Shown here piece by piece: positions 8,724-11,814 of a stretch of 11,814 bases of DNA (positions are counted from its first letter, which is position 1; every line of letters starts with the position of its first letter). Both the position numbers and the translations under genes were made by a program. Source of the DNA: Chitinophagaceae bacterium (lineage in GTDB: Bacteria; Bacteroidota; Bacteroidia; Chitinophagales; UBA10324); the NCBI GenBank assembly GCA_023251195.1, contig JAHEZG010000092.1, forward strand, positions 1 to 11,814. Reading direction: 5' to 3'. The notes below the pieces were generated by a model. It saw nothing but the letters and a program-made list of their open reading frames with translations. It was not told where the DNA came from and did no database searches.

Positions 8724-9300
8724 GTTTCTTCAATTCTTTTTTTCGGAAACAATCAGCAGTATGATCATCGGTGATTCCGGTTGCCTGCATGAATGCATAG
8801 CAAATAGTGGAGCCACGAAATTTGAAACCGCGTTTGCCCATGTCTTCACTCATGGCATCGCTCACTTCGGTTTTTGATTTGTAATCTGATAAATTTTTAA
8901 ACTGATTCACAATTGTTTTTCCATTGGTGAAACTCCAGACATATTTTGCAAACGAACCAAACTCCTTTTGAATTTTCAGAAAACACTTTGCATTATTTAT
9001 TGCCGCTTCAATCTTTAAGCGATTGCGGATAATTCCTTCATCCTGTAACAGTGCATCAAATTTTTGCTGTTTGAATTTTGAAACTTTCACTGCATCAAAA
9101 TTTGCAAATGCCTTTCTGAAATTTTCGCGCTTTCGCAAAACAATCAGCCAGCTCAATCCAGCCTGAAAACTTTCGAGCACTAAAAATTCAAACAGCAACT
9201 GATCGTCGAACAAAGGTGTTCCCCATTCTTCATCGTGATACTTGATATAAATTTCGTGATTACCTTTTGTACACCACGCACAACGGATTTTTTCTTTCAT
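8701..9300 (-). CDS. tag: DNA-3-methyladenine glycosylase I
   Basis: This base-excision repair enzyme removes 3-methyladenine from alkylated DNA. The product has 199 residues, slightly longer than E. coli Tag (187). It aligns along its whole length: RCAW near the start, YHDEEWG (21-27), LESFQAGLSW (42-51), VLRKREN (54-60), DEGIIRNR (87-94), a KRGFKF block (156-161) and a STICYAFMQATG block (164-175). The zinc ligands of the family are all present as Cys7, His22, His180 and Cys184, and the pocket residues Glu43 and Trp51 match E. coli Glu38 and Trp46. The start is the ATG at 9300. The C-terminal tail is Lys-rich and its last codons overlap the end of the sensor kinase gene by 23 bp. The small lipoprotein gene lies 35 bp upstream on the same strand, so the two may share a transcript, though nothing links their functions. 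Confidence 0.96.
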   Translation of the reverse strand: MKEKIRCAWCTKGNHEIYIKYHDEEWGTPLFDDQLLFEFLVLESFQAGLSWLIVLRKRENFRKAFANFDAVKVSKFKQQKFDALLQDEGIIRNRLKIEAAINNAKCFLKIQKEFGSFAKYVWSFTNGKTIVNQFKNLSDYKSKTEVSDAMSEDMGKRGFKFRGSTICYAFMQATGITDDHTADCFRKKELKKLRAEAKL

Positions 9301-9308
9301 AAATCTTA

Positions 9309-9325
9309 ATTCTTAAATTAAGAAT
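9309..9325. repeat. 17-bp A+T-rich palindrome upstream of tag
   Basis: Arms ATTCTTAA (9309-9316) and TTAAGAAT (9318-9325) form a perfect palindrome around one central A. It sits 9 bases before the tag start and 11 bases after the stop of the lipoprotein gene. As RNA it would need to open some central pairs to form a loop, giving a weak stem, so an operator-like dyad or chance in A+T-rich DNA is as likely as a terminator. The symmetry is seen; any role is inference. Confidence 0.4.
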
Positions 9326-9335
9326 CTAAAATAAT

Positions 9336-9728
9336 TTATTCCTGCATTCCATTTTTTATCCAGCAGGTAATTTTTAAAATAAGAGAATCAGCAATCGGCG
9401 GTAATTTATTCGGCATTGCTTTGGTTCCTTTATCCTGATTGATAGCACATAAAAATTTTGTCGGAAATTTATTTACTGCAGCAACTGAAGCGGAATAACT
9501 ATCGAGCACCACTTTCTTCTTGGCAGTACTTGCATCATGGCAAGGGGAATAGGCACAATGAGTATTGAAAATTGTTTTGATTGAGTTGGTGTAAGTGTTC
9601 AAGCTGTCAATTAAAACTGAACAATCAGCCTTGGCTAAGTAATCAGTATTTGGCGTTGGTTTGCTGCATGCGCCTAAAAACAAAACAACAATCAAGATTA
9701 ATGACGAAAAGAATTTCAATGTTTTCAA
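9336..9728 (-). CDS. Small lipoprotein with cytochrome c-like CX4CH motif
   Basis: The product has 130 residues. It has a lipoprotein signal with lipobox LGAC, acylated Cys21, and Ser after it. The body carries a CAYSPCH haem-type motif (Cys58, Cys63, His64), preceded by IKTIFNTH, and a possible axial Met105 in AMPNKLPP, followed by a final helix ILKITCWIKNGMQE. This matches the general pattern of small cytochrome c-like domains common in Bacteroidota, where a CX4CH spacing replaces the usual CXXCH and an MP loop plus a W-x-x-x-G end are found. Three further cysteines (36, 94, 122) could form disulfides. A periplasm-facing or surface electron-transfer role is likely but the partner is unknown. 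The start is the TTG at 9728: the frame has a stop four codons upstream (9741-9743) and no ATG before the signal peptide. The tag gene follows after 35 bp. Confidence 0.8.
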   Translation of the reverse strand: MKTLKFFSSLILIVVLFLGACSKPTPNTDYLAKADCSVLIDSLNTYTNSIKTIFNTHCAYSPCHDASTAKKKVVLDSYSASVAAVNKFPTKFLCAINQDKGTKAMPNKLPPIADSLILKITCWIKNGMQE

Positions 9729-9945
9729 ATCAGTATTTTTTTACAAAGGAAGGTTAAAATGTGTTTGCAGTTTATGAATCTGCTTTCATGAAACGATTTC
9801 TTTACGATTGGTTAGTGAAATAAAAAATTTACTACTGAGACACTGAGTTCAAGGAGAATCACTGAGATGTCACTTCAATAAATTTCTTCCAACTAAAATA
9901 TTTCAATCGCAATCTTATTTTCGTCATCCCAAATAAAAATCAATA
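9729..9945. other. Intergenic region between divergent lipoprotein and peptidase genes
   Basis: No gene is seen in these 217 bp. Promoters for the lipoprotein gene (-) and the S9 peptidase gene (+) should lie here. The only near matches to TAnnTTTG are TTCCTTTG on the - strand close to the TTG start and TAAATTTC on the + strand (9879-9886), neither with a good upstream TTG. Short ACTGAG repeats lie at 9833-9867. Confidence 0.5.
9833..9867. repeat. Short imperfect ACTGAG repeats
   Basis: Three 8-base units of the form (T/C)ACTGAG(A/T) occur at 9833-9840, 9841-9848 and 9860-9867. The first two are directly adjacent and the third follows after 11 bases. The unit resembles the low-complexity ACTGAGACAC-type intergenic repeats I recall from many Bacteroidota genomes, so this may be one worn copy of a dispersed repeat. 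The repetition is seen; the family assignment is from memory. Confidence 0.5.
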
Positions 9946-11814
9946 ATGAAAAAACATTTCATTTTACTCTCCATTTTCACTTTTCAATTTTCTCTTTTCA
10001 CTCTTCACACAAAAGCACAGCAAGTCATGACTCCGGAACTCCTTTGGAAACTCGGTCGTGTGAGTGGCGAAGCAGTTTCACCGGATGGCAAATCAGTAAT
10101 TTACGGAATCACCAATTACGATATAATTAAAAACAAAGGCGAGCGGAATCTTTACACGCTCAAGATTGAATCTATTTCCAAAACAGACAAGATGAAAGGA
10201 AATGTTCCAAATCCTGCGCCTGTTCAAATTACTGATTCACTCGGAACCGAAAGTGGTGTGCAATTTCTTTCCACCGGAAAAATTGGCTACATCTATAAAG
10301 GGCAGTGGTGGGAAGCAGATGCTAACGGAAAGAACGCAAAGAAGATCTCAAACATTGATGGCGGAATTTCGGTTGGAAAAGTTTCTCCCGATGGAAAACA
10401 TTTTCTGTATACTCACGATGTGAAAATTACTCAAACGATTCAGGAAAAATATCCTGACTTACCTAAAACCGATGGAGAAGTATTTAATGATTTAATGTAT
10501 CGCCACTGGGATAGTTACGAAGACGGAAGTTATTCGCATATTTTCTGGACTACTTATTCAGCAGGAACAATTGGTACTGATGTGCACGATATAATGGCTG
10601 GAACAAGATTCGATTGCCCGCAACAACCATTTGGAGGCGCCGAAGATGTGCAGTGGAGCGGCGATGGAAATAAAATATTTTATGTATGTAAAAAGAAAAC
10701 CGGGAAACAATATGCACTTAGCACCAACTCTGATATCTACAGTTATGATTTAACAAATGGTGTTACTGCAAACTTTACTGATGGAATAAATGGGTACGAT
10801 ACCAATCCTGTTATTTCTCCTGACGGAAAAAAAATTATCTGGCTCAGCATGGCGCGTGATGGTTATGAGGCAGATAAAAACAGAATCATGTATTATGATT
10901 TCACCACCAATCAACGAATGGATTTAACTGCCGGTTGGGATGAAAGTGCATCGTCATTACTTTGGAGTGCAGACAGTAAGAAAATTTATTTCAGCGAAGT
11001 GTATCAGGCAACCGAACAGGTTTTCGAAATCACATTGCCTGCTGCTGTGTATGATATTTCTGCAAAAGATTTTCGTGCTGTTACATCCGGCGACTATGAT
11101 GTGAATGCAGTTATCGGCATTACACCGACTTCATTAATTGTTAGTCGCTGCGACATGAATCATGCTTCCGAAATTTTTAAAGTGGATATTGCTTCAGGCG
11201 CATTCACCGCGCTCACCACAGTTAACAAATCGGTTTACGATAATCTCGCAATGGGGAAAATCGAAAAGCGCTGGGTGAACACAACTGATAAAAAACAGGA
11301 ATTGGTATGGGTGATTTATCCGCCCAATTTCGATGCAACAAAAAAATATCCGACACTTCTTTATTGTCAGGGCGGACCACAAAGTGCGGTGTCACAGTTT
11401 TATTCGTTCCGTTGGAATTTTCAATTGATGGCAGCGAATGGTTACATCATTGTTGCACCCAATCGTCGCGGCTTGCCTGGCTTTGGTACACAATGGAATG
11501 AACAAATCAGTAAGGACTGGGGCGGTCAGGCAATGGATGATTATCTCTCTGCGATTGACAGCATTTCAAAACTTCCGTTTGTGGATGTGACACGGCGCGG
11601 ATGTATTGGTGCGAGTTATGGTGGTTATTCTGTTTACATGCTTGCGGGTATTCATCAGGGTAGATTCAAAACTTTCATAGCGCATGATGGAGTATTCGAT
11701 TTACAAAGCATGTATCTCACTACAGAAGAAATGTGGTTTGCCGATTGGGACATGGGCGGAAATTTCTGGACCAAACCAGTTCCGGTTACTTACTCTAAAT
11801 TTAATCCTATCAAC
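9946..11814 (+). CDS. Secreted S9-family serine peptidase (dipeptidyl/acylaminoacyl peptidase type), 3'-truncated
   Basis: The frame opens at the ATG at 9946 and stays open for 623 codons to the window end. A signal peptide (MKKHFILLSI, cut near TKAQ, residues 22-25) sends it to the periplasm or beyond. Residues about 40-400 form a beta-propeller with repeated strand motifs SPDGK (45, 147, 291), WSGDGNKIFY (233) and WSADSKKIYF (340). The catalytic alpha/beta-hydrolase domain begins near 440: YCQGGPQS (473-480), NRRGLPGFG (506-514), DWGGQAMDD near 525, and the nucleophile elbow GASYGGY with Ser557. The HGGP box common in S9 enzymes reads QGGP here. The catalytic Asp and His should lie downstream of the window, so an intact triad cannot be confirmed. 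The likely role is cleavage of oligopeptides from outside the cell; the exact specificity cannot be read. It stands alone after a 217-bp spacer. Confidence 0.93.
   Translation, partial: MKKHFILLSIFTFQFSLFTLHTKAQQVMTPELLWKLGRVSGEAVSPDGKSVIYGITNYDIIKNKGERNLYTLKIESISKTDKMKGNVPNPAPVQITDSLGTESGVQFLSTGKIGYIYKGQWWEADANGKNAKKISNIDGGISVGKVSPDGKHFLYTHDVKITQTIQEKYPDLPKTDGEVFNDLMYRHWDSYEDGSYSHIFWTTYSAGTIGTDVHDIMAGTRFDCPQQPFGGAEDVQWSGDGNKIFYVCKKKTGKQYALSTNSDIYSYDLTNGVTANFTDGINGYDTNPVISPDGKKIIWLSMARDGYEADKNRIMYYDFTTNQRMDLTAGWDESASSLLWSADSKKIYFSEVYQATEQVFEITLPAAVYDISAKDFRAVTSGDYDVNAVIGITPTSLIVSRCDMNHASEIFKVDIASGAFTALTTVNKSVYDNLAMGKIEKRWVNTTDKKQELVWVIYPPNFDATKKYPTLLYCQGGPQSAVSQFYSFRWNFQLMAANGYIIVAPNRRGLPGFGTQWNEQISKDWGGQAMDDYLSAIDSISKLPFVDVTRRGCIGASYGGYSVYMLAGIHQGRFKTFIAHDGVFDLQSMYLTTEEMWFADWDMGGNFWTKPVPVTYSKFNPIN

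Noticed and set aside
8653..8877. + strand open frame spanning the kinase-tag junction
   Set aside because: It lies out of frame over the end of the kinase and antisense to the conserved C-terminus of tag.
9726..9728. Frameshift or lost start in the lipoprotein gene instead of a TTG start
   Set aside because: The signal peptide and lipobox follow directly from the TTG in one frame, so no break needs to be assumed.
10202..10423. Small + strand frame inside the S9 peptidase region
   Set aside because: It is out of frame with the long peptidase reading frame, which shows propeller motifs and stays open to the window end.
1..11814. tRNA, rRNA, CRISPR array, insertion sequence or phage genes
   Set aside because: No cloverleaf-like sequence, regularly spaced repeats, transposase or integrase motif, or phage structural gene was seen on either strand.

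Overview
The window looks like an ordinary chromosomal stretch of a member of the Bacteroidota (Bacteroidetes). The signs are a C-terminal type A sorting domain of the type IX secretion system on a secreted CotH-like protein, a 7TMR-DISM sensor kinase, a secreted S9 peptidase of the kind common in this phylum, short A-rich leaders without clear Shine-Dalgarno sequences, and A+T-rich DNA. Genus cannot be told from this sequence. No mobile element, tRNA, rRNA or CRISPR array was seen.

Layout. 1-1935 (+) is the 3' part of an aconitase gene (TCA cycle), cut by the window edge. A strong hairpin at 1968-2011 lies between it and a convergent gene at 2032-4149 (-), which encodes a large secreted protein with signal peptide, P-type beta domain, CotH-like domain and sorting tail. 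After a short A+T-rich divergent spacer, three genes on the + strand (4356-5513, 5517-6695, 6699-8723) are packed with exactly 3 bases between each stop and the next start. They encode a soluble protein of unknown function, a polytopic membrane protein of unknown function with what looks like an internal repeat, and a 7TMR-DISM sensor histidine kinase. The kinase gene overlaps tail-to-tail by 23 bp with a convergent gene for DNA-3-methyladenine glycosylase I (tag, 8701-9300, -). Upstream of tag on the same strand is a small lipoprotein with a CX4CH haem-type motif and a TTG start (9336-9728, -). A spacer of about 217 bp holds short ACTGAG repeats. The window then ends inside a secreted S9-family serine peptidase gene (9946-11814, +), which lacks its 3' end here.

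How the genes fit together. Aconitase, tag and the S9 peptidase are housekeeping or general functions with no evident link. The three-gene operon is the most interesting part. Its spacing implies co-transcription and probably coupled translation, so the two uncharacterised proteins are plausible partners, input modules or co-regulated products of the sensor kinase. No response regulator is encoded in the window, so the kinase must signal to a regulator elsewhere.
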